From positions 1-64,000 of the IMG/VR virus record IMGVR_UViG_3300033821_000019: a stretch of DNA of 64,000 nucleotides, one strand, 5' to 3'. Shown piece after piece: positions 43,463 to 51,911 of this stretch (positions within the stretch are counted from its first letter, which is position 1; each line of letters opens with the position of its first letter). The DNA comes from a virus. The notes under the pieces are model-generated. The model searched no databases. It had not been told where the DNA came from and was given only the letters and a program-made list of their open reading frames with translations. The position numbers and the translations under genes were made by a program.

Positions 43463-43478
43463 TATCAAGAAATAATAA
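43463..43478 (-). promoter_or_regulatory. Putative phage promoter, T-rich class
   Basis: Minus-strand TTATTATTTCTTGATA, 36 bases before the kinase start. It lies directly after the terminator of the previous unit. Confidence 0.35.
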
Positions 43479-43504
43479 ACCGCGCCCTTTGTCAGAGCGC
43501 GGTT
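43478..43504 (-). terminator. Terminator hairpin before the kinase operon
   Basis: Perfect eight-bp GC-rich stem (AACCGCGC / GCGCGGTT), followed by TATTATTTCTT on the minus strand. It lies 33 bases after the stop of the gene at 43537. Confidence 0.65.
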
Positions 43505-43536
43505 CAAGAGCTACAGTTAGATTTTATGGGTAATCT

Positions 43537-44724
43537 TTAACCAACAGGAAGCTTATCCAAAAAGCCTTCTTTCTTGGCTATCAATTCTTTAATTCCACCT
43601 CTTTCCACAATGTTTTTGAACTCTTTTTCAAAGCAGAAATACAGCCGTACCACTCCACCCGGCTTTTCTTCCCACCCAGAAACACCCAACACATCATCCT
43701 CAAGTTTCTGAGAAATCTGAGCGCCAGCACCAACCGATACAGATTTAACTTCTTGCTCAAATGCTGTTTCTGGCACACGTATTTCTTTCGTGCTCCGTGA
43801 TATTTTTGTACTACGTAGAATGCCTGATGATGGAGCACTTTTAATTAAATCTGCATCGCTTATAGAACAAGATAGTTCGCCAGAGTGTGCATCATTACAA
43901 CAATAGGTATGATGACCGTCATTGTAGATGTTTTCGTTACTATTAAGAGATTGTGTTTTGATATTCCCACAGCCCCAAGTTGCATCATACGTTTTATACC
44001 CCCCATAATTTTTGTATGGGGAATATTCATTAGAACCAGAATTGACACCAATAATTGAAGTATGATAGATATGTTCAACCCGTGGCATTTCGCGTCTAAT
44101 TTTAGTCTTGTAAAAAGCAAAACCAAAAGCCGGAACTGTCTTCTCTCTGCCCATAACCAACGAAGCAATATCCCGTGCTTCATCCTCTGAAAAGAAAAAT
44201 TGACGCACAGTTCCATCATTACTATTCCTGAAACCATCCCACCAATGCGGAGCAGAACATATATAATTCTGCGCTGGCCACTCATATCCACACTTCTGGC
44301 AGAATCTTCCATGTGCGAATGGTTCATTATGTCTAGGACAATTATTAGTGTAGCTTTCCAAGCCCAAACCATTCATTTCCATTCCAGTAATAGGGTTCAT
44401 GCCTTTTACGCTTGGAACAACAGCAGTATTGAGAGGGTCATTTTCAGTCCAATCAAACCACAAACCGATATTTACAGAAACAGGACAAACATAAGTTCCA
44501 GCAGCACGAACCCAATCTTTCGGAGCACCGGGTAAACAAGCAATTGGGAAAACAGGCAGCGGCTCGCCTTTTGGCAAAACATGAACTAATCCATCATCTT
44601 TAATGCGCTCTGCTTTCATAAGACGCGCCTTAAACCCGGCGTGTTCCATAACATCCACCCAACCTTTTTTTGCATGTTCCTGAACGTATGTTGTCGCTGT
44701 TCTATAATTAGTATATTGCAACAT
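43537..44724 (-). CDS. Hypothetical protein with zinc ribbon (395 aa)
   Basis: Residues about 125-150 form a zinc site (CPRHNEPFAHGRFCQKCGYEW) with the pattern C-x2-H...C-x2-C. The upstream gene has a very similar site (CPFHPGVILVNGYCDECEREW), so the two proteins share a module. The N-terminal 110 residues are mixed and the C-terminal part has a glycine/serine-rich loop (GVNSGSNEYSPYKNYGGYK). Strong AAAGGAG site. The conserved FSEDEARDIASLVMGRE helix and VPAFGFAFYKTKI strand are characteristic, but no family is recognised. It lies between a TROVE protein and a kinase. Confidence 0.6.
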   Translation of the reverse strand: MLQYTNYRTATTYVQEHAKKGWVDVMEHAGFKARLMKAERIKDDGLVHVLPKGEPLPVFPIACLPGAPKDWVRAAGTYVCPVSVNIGLWFDWTENDPLNTAVVPSVKGMNPITGMEMNGLGLESYTNNCPRHNEPFAHGRFCQKCGYEWPAQNYICSAPHWWDGFRNSNDGTVRQFFFSEDEARDIASLVMGREKTVPAFGFAFYKTKIRREMPRVEHIYHTSIIGVNSGSNEYSPYKNYGGYKTYDATWGCGNIKTQSLNSNENIYNDGHHTYCCNDAHSGELSCSISDADLIKSAPSSGILRSTKISRSTKEIRVPETAFEQEVKSVSVGAGAQISQKLEDDVLGVSGWEEKPGGVVRLYFCFEKEFKNIVERGGIKELIAKKEGFLDKLPVG

Positions 44725-44748
44725 AGTGCATCTCCTTTGTCATAATTC

Positions 44749-44796
44749 GTCAGAGACTCCCTGCTATTATACTTTAAATAGCAGGAAGTTTCTGAC
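44749..44796 (-). repeat. Inverted repeat (20-bp arms) between two zinc-ribbon genes
   Basis: Arms GTCAGAAACTTCCTGCTATT and AATAGCAGGGAGTCTCTGAC (minus strand) pair at 18 of 20 positions plus one G-T pair, around an eight-base loop. It lies eight bases after the stop at 44804. There is no T run, so it may be an operator, an RNA stabiliser or a terminator of another type. A TATAAT sequence lies at the end of the loop. Confidence 0.8.
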
Positions 44797-44803
44797 ATTG
44801 TTG

Positions 44804-45901
44804 TTAGTATGTACGAGAAGGATTCATTGGGTCTGACACTTCACGCTCTTGTGAGGTTCTGACTTTAATTCTAGGAAGACTATCATCAGCCTTACGTTCA
44901 AGGTATGTCGCGTAAGCCTTCGGATAATCGTCCTTCAATCCAGCATTACCATCCTTGCTAACAATGCCGTACTGCATCAACTCATTGATGAATTGGCCGA
45001 TATAAGCCTTGTCTTTAGGCGCTTGACCCATTTCATAAACAATACGCGCAAACTGCATCTCTTCGTATTTCTCAACATTCCATTCACGCTCACATTCATC
45101 ACAGTAACCATTAACGAGAATAACACCCGGATGAAATGGGCATTGGAACATTGCCAACGAAGGGAAATGGCCTGCACGATAGAGACGCTTCAAGACATTC
45201 TTCACAGGATAATGCACAGGCGTCTTGCCCTTACGCGCCTGTCTCAGAAGACTCAACGAAGCTTCAACATCAATGGTGCCTTCCGCTTCGTTCTGGAAGA
45301 TGATGAAAGGACGCTCATGGGCTTTTTTATCAAGCACTTCAAAGATAGTAGGGTCACAGGTAGGGTTGTATGCCTTGAGCAATTCTTCATCGCTCCACTG
45401 GCCAACAGGACGATTAGCCTTGACAATCGTTTCTATTGCCACTTTGTACTCTTCAATAACAGGCATACCTCTGACTTCTTTGGTAGCTGCATGAACTTCA
45501 GCAATTTGATTTTCAGGTTTTTCGCCAAATGAACACTGACTACCTTCCTTCAAGATGCTCCACAATCTCTTGAAACGAATTGGCGGGAGATTGGGTTGAC
45601 CGTTTTCACAGAAGATACGACGTGCTTCACCCTCTGTGCAGTCGTCAGAAAGAAGCAACTCATGGCTTCCTTCATCACAATAAATGCCAAGCTTACAGAG
45701 TCTATCCCAAATGTAAGCTTCGGCACTTGATTCAATTGCACAATTGATGCCGTAAATCTTAGGTGCTTCAGTTAAGTCGGCAGGAAGAGATGCAGTTACA
45801 CCTTTTGCATTGACTTGTTTCAATGCAGGTTCAATCTCTTTGGCTGCTTTTTTGACTTTGGAAATAAGTGTTTCGACAGAAGTACGAGTATTTGTAGACA
45901 T
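44804..45901 (-). CDS. Hypothetical protein with zinc ribbon (365 aa)
   Basis: The ATG at 45899-45901 follows GAGAGGAAC and is preferred over an upstream TTG frame start. The protein starts with a helix (SVETLISKVKKAAKEIEPALK), and contains EEGSHELL-like acidic loops, a helical middle, and a C-terminal zinc site CPFHPGVILVNGYCDECEREW that matches the downstream gene's. No family is recognised. A late-type promoter lies 213 bases upstream, with a long untranslated leader between them. Confidence 0.6.
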   Translation of the reverse strand: MSTNTRTSVETLISKVKKAAKEIEPALKQVNAKGVTASLPADLTEAPKIYGINCAIESSAEAYIWDRLCKLGIYCDEGSHELLLSDDCTEGEARRIFCENGQPNLPPIRFKRLWSILKEGSQCSFGEKPENQIAEVHAATKEVRGMPVIEEYKVAIETIVKANRPVGQWSDEELLKAYNPTCDPTIFEVLDKKAHERPFIIFQNEAEGTIDVEASLSLLRQARKGKTPVHYPVKNVLKRLYRAGHFPSLAMFQCPFHPGVILVNGYCDECEREWNVEKYEEMQFARIVYEMGQAPKDKAYIGQFINELMQYGIVSKDGNAGLKDDYPKAYATYLERKADDSLPRIKVRTSQEREVSDPMNPSRTY

Positions 45902-46113
45902 GTTTTTGTTCCTCTCTTCACGCTTGTTTTGTGACTTGCCTATGGTCACGTCGCTGACTGCATTACGAACTTCCCCAATGGAAGTGTAAATTCGCTCAGC
46001 TTTTCAGGCACTGCTGACTGCTATTTTATTATTCACTCTTTGTCTTTAGTGTCACCTCCTTCTATAAAATCATTCAACCTCATAAAAGATTGTATCCAAC
46101 ACACCTAGATAAT

Positions 46114-46129
46114 TATAAAAAAATTATGA
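46114..46129 (-). promoter_or_regulatory. Putative phage late promoter, T-rich class
   Basis: Minus-strand TCATAATTTTTTTATA, identical to the element at 12160-12175. It overlaps the stop codon of the upstream gene. The 212-base gap that follows also holds an AAGGAGG sequence with no clear gene behind it. Confidence 0.5.
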
Positions 46130-46621
46130 CTTTCTTGCAGCCCACTCTAAAGGGAGTCTGATATACTGTACTTTTTCATCGTCGTCAGCATCATAAACAA
46201 GCCATTGCAGAATCCTCAGTTTTATGTCGTCTGCCTGTTGAACAATAGGCTTTTTCATGGTCTTCATAATAGCCGCAATCTTCTCTTTGGCTTCTGCAAC
46301 AGTCTTAGGTGTCTCAGGATTTTCTCGTATCTCGTTGTATTCTTTAATATGCTCTTCTTCTTTGTACACATCCACATAAAACACACCAACGTCTTTTGGA
46401 GCGGCAAATCCTTTGTTCGCAATCAACCAATCTGCAAATCCCAATGTTTCAGATGTTTCAACCGCATGTAGTTCCTTAAGCTTATATTTGCGATAGCCTA
46501 AAGCTCTGTACTCTGCGTGTAGCTTTTTCAAGTTGCTTTTAGGTGGTCCAAAAACAATCGTCACCCCGCGATTATCTTCTTCATAGCCATTTTCACAAAG
46601 CACAAAAATTTTCTGTTTCAT
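46124..46621 (-). CDS. Hypothetical protein (165 aa)
   Basis: The ATG at 46619-46621, after AAAGGAG, is the real start; the longer frame would run through a terminator. It begins MKQKIFVLCENGYEEDNRG and has a helix-strand pattern (LKKLHAEYRALGYRKYKLKEL; DVGVFYVDVYKEEEHIKEY). A K-rich helix (AEAKEKIAAIMKTMKKPI) follows. Function unknown. It has its own TTGTATAAT box, 23 bases upstream. Confidence 0.6.
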   Translation of the reverse strand: MKQKIFVLCENGYEEDNRGVTIVFGPPKSNLKKLHAEYRALGYRKYKLKELHAVETSETLGFADWLIANKGFAAPKDVGVFYVDVYKEEEHIKEYNEIRENPETPKTVAEAKEKIAAIMKTMKKPIVQQADDIKLRILQWLVYDADDDEKVQYIRLPLEWAARKS

Positions 46622-46643
46622 GGTTTCTCCTTTTGTCATTACC

Positions 46644-46652
46644 ATTATACAA
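46644..46652 (-). promoter_or_regulatory. Putative promoter, TTGTATAAT class
   Basis: Minus-strand TTGTATAAT directly follows the terminator of the TROVE gene and precedes the gene at 46621 by 23 bases. Confidence 0.4.
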
Positions 46653-46653
46653 A

Positions 46654-46682
46654 AAAGAATGGGGTTTTTAGCCCCATTCTTT
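46654..46682 (-). terminator. Rho-independent terminator after TROVE gene
   Basis: Perfect 11-bp stem (AAAGAATGGGG / CCCCATTCTTT), ending in TTTTTT on the minus strand. It lies 32 bases after the stop at 46714. Confidence 0.85.
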
Positions 46683-46713
46683 CCGCACCCCGCTACCATT
46701 TTTATTTCGGGCT

Positions 46714-48516
46714 TTACCACTTAGACCGAATCTGGTCAATCGTTGGAATAGGTGCCTTCTCTTCCTTCTTGACGACACTTTCCGTCTCCAAAAGCATACT
46801 GAAAATCTTCTCAGAGAATCCACCAACCAAATTCACCTTCTTTGTTGCCTCATTGACAGGCGTATCACCATAACCATGCAAGTTCACAGAATGCAGCCAA
46901 CAATTCGGATGCTTCTGTTTGAACTTCTGCCATTCGCCATTCAACGAACCGTCAAACCCGCCGTAGCCGTCATTCCAACACTGCATGTCGCTCAGAATGA
47001 TAACACGGTCTGGATTGACATTATTTTTCGCCATCCACTGCACACAGCGATGTGCGTTGGTTGAACAGCCATTGGTATCCGCCTTCTCCAATTTCTTAGA
47101 GATGTCAATAATGGTCGTGTTCTTTGTGTAGTGAACTTGTGCCACATCAGTACCGAAAGCGCACAAGAGAGCACTACCTTCAGAACGCTTTGCAATCATT
47201 CCAGCCAACACATTCGCAGCTTTCAGACACGTAATCTGGCTCTTGTCTGAAACCGGCGAAGTCATGGAACCGGAATTGTCGGCAAAAACAGCCGTCATTC
47301 CCGGCATTTCTGGAACATTCTGACAAGCCAAATCAATGGCATTTTCAATTGCTTCCAAAAGCTTCTGCTTGTGGCGCGGATTGGCCTTATCTTCCTTTTT
47401 TGGCTCTTCGTCGTAACTATAGCCATAAGGATTTGGCTGTCCTTCAACAGCGTCATAAGCAGCCACGAAGCGGAATGGAAGCTGACGGCTCTTCTTAACT
47501 TCTTCCGCGTCAGACAGCATGGCATAGACGCTTTCAATCGTTGCATCTGAAACATTAGCCGATGCCACATTGCGAAGGTTACGCAACATAGCCATATAGC
47601 CAAGAAGCTTTTCGGCAATCAGGTATTCCCAAACTGCCCGCTTGTTTTCACCGCTCTGGCCAAACTGAGACAAAACGACTTCCCAATTGGCCATTGACTG
47701 TGTGACCAATTCCCTAGCCTTATCGTCAAAAATCTTGCACTGCTTCAGGTCTTCACGTGCCGCAACGATTGGCAAAGCTGCCCTGTCAACTGTGCCGTGA
47801 GTCATGTACGTGCGGAGAGGCATCGGCAAAGGATAATCCTTCTTGCGATAAATCCAATGCAGAACATCCTTCCATTTCGGGAATTCGGAACTGTTGTACT
47901 TCAACAATCCACGCTCACCGAAATTATGAAGTGCATCAGCTAGACCACGGCTCAAACAATTCTTTAAGCACTTTGGGCCGAAAAAGAAACGATGCAGCAT
48001 CAAACACGTCTTGATTTCATCAGGACGGATTGCAACCTTTGGCATGTACTGACGGACAAACTGCTGTCCCTTTGGATGGATAGATGCCACAACCATAAGA
48101 ACTTGCGGTGTCAAACGGATGTTCATATCATTGCGCAACCAAGCTGCAATGCTGAACAAATCCTTCGGGTTTGGGCCATTCAAAATACTGATAGCTGCCG
48201 CAAGAATTTCTTGGGACACACTATCCAACTCAGGACAATCAACAAATTTCTTAATCTTTTCGCCTGCCATTTCAATGCGGGACACAAAATCTTCCGCATC
48301 CTTCCTGATGACGTTAGGATTTGGCTTCCAGACGTTATCATTGTAATACTTCGGCTCAGCGAAGAAAGCTCCCGCCGTCATAGTAATGAGCTTTACAGCA
48401 GGATTTTTGATTTCCCACGCAACACCGCCAGCACGGTTCACGCTGGCTCCCTTATCTTGGTTTTGGATGGAAGTAGAAACCGACTTGGCCTTCATTAATT
48501 TCTTCATCGTGCTCAT
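46714..48516 (-). CDS. TROVE-domain Ro60-like RNA-binding protein
   Basis: A protein of 600 residues with an AAGGAG site. The TROVE part (about 20-360) is a helical repeat ring; the signature YMAMLRNLRNV at about 307-317 matches the family hallmark. The C-terminal part is a VWA-like domain with D413-N-S-G-S-M (metal-ion site). Ro60 orthologues bind Y RNAs and misfolded RNA and help RNA decay or repair in bacteria. Two tandem structured RNA elements lie right upstream and a terminator follows, so this is a separate unit. No RtcB or nuclease partner is visible here. Confidence 0.88.
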   Translation of the reverse strand: MSTMKKLMKAKSVSTSIQNQDKGASVNRAGGVAWEIKNPAVKLITMTAGAFFAEPKYYNDNVWKPNPNVIRKDAEDFVSRIEMAGEKIKKFVDCPELDSVSQEILAAAISILNGPNPKDLFSIAAWLRNDMNIRLTPQVLMVVASIHPKGQQFVRQYMPKVAIRPDEIKTCLMLHRFFFGPKCLKNCLSRGLADALHNFGERGLLKYNSSEFPKWKDVLHWIYRKKDYPLPMPLRTYMTHGTVDRAALPIVAAREDLKQCKIFDDKARELVTQSMANWEVVLSQFGQSGENKRAVWEYLIAEKLLGYMAMLRNLRNVASANVSDATIESVYAMLSDAEEVKKSRQLPFRFVAAYDAVEGQPNPYGYSYDEEPKKEDKANPRHKQKLLEAIENAIDLACQNVPEMPGMTAVFADNSGSMTSPVSDKSQITCLKAANVLAGMIAKRSEGSALLCAFGTDVAQVHYTKNTTIIDISKKLEKADTNGCSTNAHRCVQWMAKNNVNPDRVIILSDMQCWNDGYGGFDGSLNGEWQKFKQKHPNCWLHSVNLHGYGDTPVNEATKKVNLVGGFSEKIFSMLLETESVVKKEEKAPIPTIDQIRSKW

Positions 48517-48549
48517 ATTACATCTCCTTGTTGCGAAGTGTGCCTTAAC

Positions 48550-48638
48550 AAGAATCCATCAATCCCAAAAACTAAGACAGGCTGGTTTCGTTTATGATAG
48601 AAGTAAGCCGGTCTTGAAGTGGATTGATTTCAATTCTT
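48550..48638. ncRNA. Structured RNA element A, upstream of the Ro60-like gene
   Basis: Nested pairing reads: AAGAAT/ATTCTT, then CAATCC/GGATTG, an internal loop, then AAGAC-A-GGCT/AGCC-G-GTCTT, then GGTTTC/GAAGTA closing a ten-base loop. The same layout recurs 100 bases further on with different stem sequences. Strand is uncertain: the innermost stem has G-U pairs on plus, while the gene behind it is on minus, where it would be a leader. It could be a Y RNA-like partner of the Ro60-like protein or a cis-regulatory leader. Confidence 0.6.
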
Positions 48639-48651
48639 GCCATTAAGCACC

Positions 48652-48730
48652 AATCTGCTAATACCGAAAAGTTTGGCTTGGCTGGTTTCATTCAGAGAAG
48701 TAAGCCATGCCAGAAGCGTATCAGCATTAT
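48652..48730. ncRNA. Structured RNA element B, upstream of the Ro60-like gene
   Basis: Pairs are TGCTAATAC/GTATCAGCA (one mismatch on plus, a G-U pair on minus), TGGCTTGGCT/AGCCATGCCA with one mismatch in the same place as element A, and GGTTTC/GAAGTA around a seven-base loop. The inner GGCTGGTTTC and GAAGTAAGCC strings are identical to A, but the outer stems differ while still pairing, which is covariation. Confidence 0.6.
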
Positions 48731-48786
48731 GATAATACACGCAAGAATGAACTTTTCAAGAAGAAAATTGAAAAATTTCGCTTTTT

Positions 48787-49053
48787 CTAAAACTGCGGTT
48801 TTTGCTCTGCAACCCGTGTAATAGTGCCATCTGGACCTATTTTATCTTCTTTGCCTACATGGTATTTAACCTGTATCAATTCGGCTGTCAAAGAGAAAAT
48901 TTTCTGTGCGTTCTCGATGTCCTTTTTTAGTTCTTCAAGCCGTTTTCCTGCTTCACGATATCTTGCCCAATCTTCAGGCGACACTCCTTCTCTGCCTGCT
49001 ACTCCCGGCAGTCCTTCATTGTGTCCTCTTTTATCTTCATCTTTGTAATCCAT
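48787..49053 (-). CDS. Small hypothetical helical protein (88 aa)
   Basis: Good AAGGAGAC site. The protein has a flexible start and a helix LEELKKDIENAQKIFSLTAEL in the middle, then a small beta end. It precedes the RNA elements and Ro60-like gene on the same strand. Function unknown. Confidence 0.6.
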   Translation of the reverse strand: MDYKDEDKRGHNEGLPGVAGREGVSPEDWARYREAGKRLEELKKDIENAQKIFSLTAELIQVKYHVGKEDKIGPDGTITRVAEQKPQF

Positions 49054-49118
49054 CGGGCGTCTCCTTTTTCATTAATGGGACAGTGGGACAAAAATATCTC
49101 ACAACTTTTTCACTCTGC

Positions 49119-49127
49119 ATTATACAA
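49119..49127 (-). promoter_or_regulatory. Putative promoter, TTGTATAAT class
   Basis: Minus-strand TTGTATAAT in the divergent gap, 66 bases before the gene at 49053. Confidence 0.4.
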
Positions 49128-49172
49128 TAGAACTATATGGGCTTGAACGCAATTCCGATATGGTGGATTCAC

Positions 49173-49188
49173 TCATAATTTTCTTATA
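49173..49188 (+). promoter_or_regulatory. Putative phage late promoter, plus strand
   Basis: Plus-strand TCATAATTTTCTTATA, 54 bases before the plus-strand gene at 49242. It is the one clear plus-strand copy of the T-rich motif, oriented with the plus-strand gene, which supports the promoter reading. Confidence 0.55.
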
Positions 49189-49241
49189 GATGGTCAACCA
49201 CAGAGAGTCTTTTTCTTCTCACCATTTTGAGGGACAAACGT

Positions 49242-50354
49242 ATGCAAGCCGACAATAAAGACAACAATAAAGACAATCGAATCAGACTCAACACAGAAGA
49301 AATGGAACTAATTAAATTGTATCGTGAAACTGGAACAATACCCGACACCTATGTTATTAATTCAGATTTAAACGTCAACAAGCTTCGCGGTAAACATGCG
49401 GAGCTTCAGCGCAGATATAAGACCACGCTAGAAGAATTAGAGCACGCCAACATTCAAATCAACACTTTGATTGATTTGAAAGATGTTAAAATCGAAAAGA
49501 TGGTTTTTGGTGAACAGCACAAGGGACAGACCGGCAACGCTACTGCTGTCATGGTTGCCTCTGATTGGCATCTTGAAGAAAAAGTAGAGCCAGCACAAGT
49601 CAGTGGCAAGAATCAATACAACATACAAATTGCTGCTAAACGTGCTACTAAATTCTTTGAAAAAGGTTTGTTTTTGACAAATCTTATTCGCCAAGGAATC
49701 AAAATCAACAGGCTCGTATTAGCTCTGCTTGGCGATTTCATTTCTGGTTATATCCACGAAGAATTGATGGAAGATAATCAATTAAGCCCAACAGAAGCCA
49801 TTCTTTTCTGCAAGAAGATTTTAATTTCCGGCATTGAAAAGCTGATAGAAGACGGCGACTTTGAAGAAATCATTATTCCTTGCTGCTATGGTAACCACGG
49901 CAGAACAGGGCAAAAGATGAAAATTTCCACCGGCTATAAGAATAGTTTTGAATGGTTAATGTATAAGGATTTGGAAACATACTTCCAAAAAGAAAAGAGA
50001 GTAAAGATTGTCGTCGCTAATGGTTATCATAACACCATCAATCTTTATGGCAAATATCCAATAAGATTCCACCATGGCGATTCTATCAAATATGGTGGTG
50101 GTATTGGCGGCATCACAGTACCCGCTAATAGGGGAATTGCGCAGTGGAATACCCAAGGCGCAGTATATATAGATTGTTTTGCTCATTTCCATCAGTTTAT
50201 AGACAATGGTAATTTTATTTGTAATGGTTCGTTGATAGGTTACAATGCTTTTGCCAATTCCATCAAGGCTCCATTTGAGGAACCCAAACAAACCTTTTTT
50301 GTAATAGACGCTGATAGAGGTAAAATTTTGACAGCACCTATTTTTGTAGAGTAA
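49242..50354 (+). CDS. Calcineurin-like metallophosphoesterase
   Basis: Start at ATG 49242 with GAGGGAC upstream. After a helical N-terminal region of about 100 residues (coiled-coil LRGKHAELQRRYKTTLEELE), the metal-binding motifs of the calcineurin fold appear in order: ASDWHLEEKV (D-x-H), LLGDFISG (G-D), CCYGNHGRTG (G-N-H), RFHHGDS (H-G-D) and FAHFHQF (H-x-H). Such enzymes cleave phosphomono- or diesters or nucleic acids; the substrate is unknown. It opens the plus-strand island. Confidence 0.8.
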   Translation: MQADNKDNNKDNRIRLNTEEMELIKLYRETGTIPDTYVINSDLNVNKLRGKHAELQRRYKTTLEELEHANIQINTLIDLKDVKIEKMVFGEQHKGQTGNATAVMVASDWHLEEKVEPAQVSGKNQYNIQIAAKRATKFFEKGLFLTNLIRQGIKINRLVLALLGDFISGYIHEELMEDNQLSPTEAILFCKKILISGIEKLIEDGDFEEIIIPCCYGNHGRTGQKMKISTGYKNSFEWLMYKDLETYFQKEKRVKIVVANGYHNTINLYGKYPIRFHHGDSIKYGGGIGGITVPANRGIAQWNTQGAVYIDCFAHFHQFIDNGNFICNGSLIGYNAFANSIKAPFEEPKQTFFVIDADRGKILTAPIFVE

Positions 50355-50365
50355 GGGATACTCAT

Positions 50366-50944
50366 ATGCCATATAAAGACCCACAAAAAGAAAAACTCAG
50401 GCAAAAAAAAAGAAAGGAAACTCCTCAATATAAAGAGTGGTTACACAATTATTTAAAAGAATATAGAAAAACTACAAAATATAAACAAAGTCGTCAATCA
50501 TATCTAAACTCTAAATCTGGCAAAGCTGTTATAAAAAAAGCCAAAGCAAAATATCGCAGTTGTGAAGCAAATCGTAAAAAAGAAATAGAAACTGGACGAA
50601 GATACAGAGAAAAAAATAGAGAATTGATTAATAAAAAATCACGACTTAGAGGAAGAATAGTGCGTTTAAAAAAACGCGGATTGACAAAGCAATCTTATAA
50701 GAATATCCTACTTTCACAAAATAACTTATGTGCACTATGTTATAAGCCATTCACTAAAAACAATAAACCTTGCATGGACCATTGCCATTTAACAAACAAA
50801 TTTCGTGGCTTACTTCACAACCAATGCAATTTATTATTAGGCATAGCAAAAGATTCAACTGAGCTATTGTCAAATGCAATAAAATATTTGAAAAAAACAT
50901 CAACCACAAACCAAGGACAAAAATATGAAAAAGTTATTAGTTAG
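50366..50944 (+). CDS. Endonuclease VII-type HNH endonuclease
   Basis: A basic protein of 192 residues, lysine- and arginine-rich. The C-terminal part holds CALCYKPFTKNNKPCMDHCHLTNKFRGLLHNQCNLLLG, the recombination endonuclease VII pattern: C-x2-C, D-H-C-H, then a second helix with the catalytic N. These enzymes cleave branched DNA or act as homing nucleases. It overlaps the following lipoprotein gene by 20 bases, a sign of late insertion into the island. Confidence 0.85.
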   Translation: MPYKDPQKEKLRQKKRKETPQYKEWLHNYLKEYRKTTKYKQSRQSYLNSKSGKAVIKKAKAKYRSCEANRKKEIETGRRYREKNRELINKKSRLRGRIVRLKKRGLTKQSYKNILLSQNNLCALCYKPFTKNNKPCMDHCHLTNKFRGLLHNQCNLLLGIAKDSTELLSNAIKYLKKTSTTNQGQKYEKVIS

Positions 50945-51224
50945 TATATCTGTTGTATGTATTATCGGCTTGTCTGGTTGTGCAGAAACAAAAAGAGTAG
51001 CAAGAGAAACGCACACCATGACAGCAGTATTTTCCGCTCAAGTAAAGGCTGGTAAAACAACAAGAGAACAAGAGCAGAAATTTATCTATGCCATGAAGGA
51101 TGTAACCGCTACGCTAGACGCTTCTATTAGAGGAACGAAAGCAGCAACCAAAACCACACAAGAAGCAGAAGCAATGGCTGCTGGCATTGACGTAACTAAA
51201 CCAGCCAATTTGGACGGCAAGTAG
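50925..51224 (+). CDS. Small lipoprotein (99 aa)
   Basis: An N-terminal signal (KKLLVSISVVCIIGLSGC) with lipobox LSGC and Cys19 marks a lipoprotein. The mature part is polar, helical and small (about 80 residues) with TREQEQKFIYAMKDVTATLD. Small lipoproteins in phages can be outer spanin or immunity proteins; the inner spanin partner is not visible. It ends the plus-strand island. Confidence 0.7.
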   Translation: MKKLLVSISVVCIIGLSGCAETKRVARETHTMTAVFSAQVKAGKTTREQEQKFIYAMKDVTATLDASIRGTKAATKTTQEAEAMAAGIDVTKPANLDGK

Positions 51225-51227
51225 ATT

Positions 51228-51470
51228 TTATTCTTTAATAAGTTCGCGGTTAAATACAGGCAATTCACCATCTGCCTGTATTTCGACAGAAGTAGAATCG
51301 AGTTGAACTGTTACCAAACCTTGATTTAATTTATCTACAGCTATAACAATTCCGATTGGGTAACCATTAGCATATACCACTTCGCCGATATTCATTGTTG
51401 GTGGATTGACTACTTGAACCACGCTTGTTGAAATTTCAATATTGTTTGGTCCACAAGCACACATAATCAT
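51228..51470 (-). CDS. Small beta-rich hypothetical protein (80 aa)
   Basis: The start at 51468-51470 directly follows the upstream stop. The protein is mostly strands (VVQVVNPPTMNIGEVVYANG; QGLVTVQLDSTSVEIQADG), probably a small barrel. A double start (MIM) makes the exact start uncertain. Function unknown. Confidence 0.55.
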   Translation of the reverse strand: MIMCACGPNNIEISTSVVQVVNPPTMNIGEVVYANGYPIGIVIAVDKLNQGLVTVQLDSTSVEIQADGELPVFNRELIKE

Positions 51471-51471
51471 T

Positions 51472-51894
51472 CTATAGCAAACCAATGAGAATCTTGATTA
51501 TCGCTGGTGCCACACTAGCAATCAAGAAAGTCTTGGCAGCAGCTTCAAACTTATCCCTATCTTTATTGTACTCGTCAAGCGTCATATAATTCTGGTTCAT
51601 TCTGGCAATAATGTCATCAGCAGTCATGTTCTTTGCCAAGAGGTTAAATGCCTCTTCTTCTTTTCTTTCAAAAATAAGCACCAAGAAATCCTTGAACAAA
51701 TCTTTGCCGATATGAATAAGAAGTGTCTTATTGTCTTTGAAAAAGCTGATGAAATCCAGGGCTAGAGTGGTCTTAATTACTTGACCACCAATTTCGAATT
51801 GAATAGTGCCGGAACTTGCGGCATTAAAGTAAGTAATAAGATTGTCTACCCAATCCGTTGAAGCATCTCTGACGCTTATATTTTGAGAATCCAT
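51472..51894 (-). CDS. Hypothetical protein with C-terminal hydrophobic segment (140 aa)
   Basis: The end, FLIASVAPAIIKILIGLL, is a single hydrophobic segment of about 18 residues that could span the membrane (tail-anchored) or act as a holin-type element. The rest is a soluble alpha/beta part (LDFISFFKDNKTLLIHIGKD) and a charged helix. It lies near a tagged gene. Holin function is only one possibility. Confidence 0.5.
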   Translation of the reverse strand: MDSQNISVRDASTDWVDNLITYFNAASSGTIQFEIGGQVIKTTLALDFISFFKDNKTLLIHIGKDLFKDFLVLIFERKEEEAFNLLAKNMTADDIIARMNQNYMTLDEYNKDRDKFEAAAKTFLIASVAPAIIKILIGLL

Positions 51895-51911
51895 CTGTTT
51901 TATATTCTCCT

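Noticed and set aside
46000-46060. A tiny frame MNNKIAVSSA after AAGGAGG in the leader of the gene at 45901
   Set aside because: Start and ribosome site are too far apart and the frame has only ten codons; it may be a decayed tag gene but cannot be supported.
48550-48730. Known riboswitch identity for the tandem elements
   Set aside because: No consensus of a common riboswitch class was recognised in either strand, so no ligand is proposed.
48787-49053. The start MDYKDEDK looks like an epitope tag
   Set aside because: It does not match the standard tag sequence and is in a natural gene context; chance likeness.
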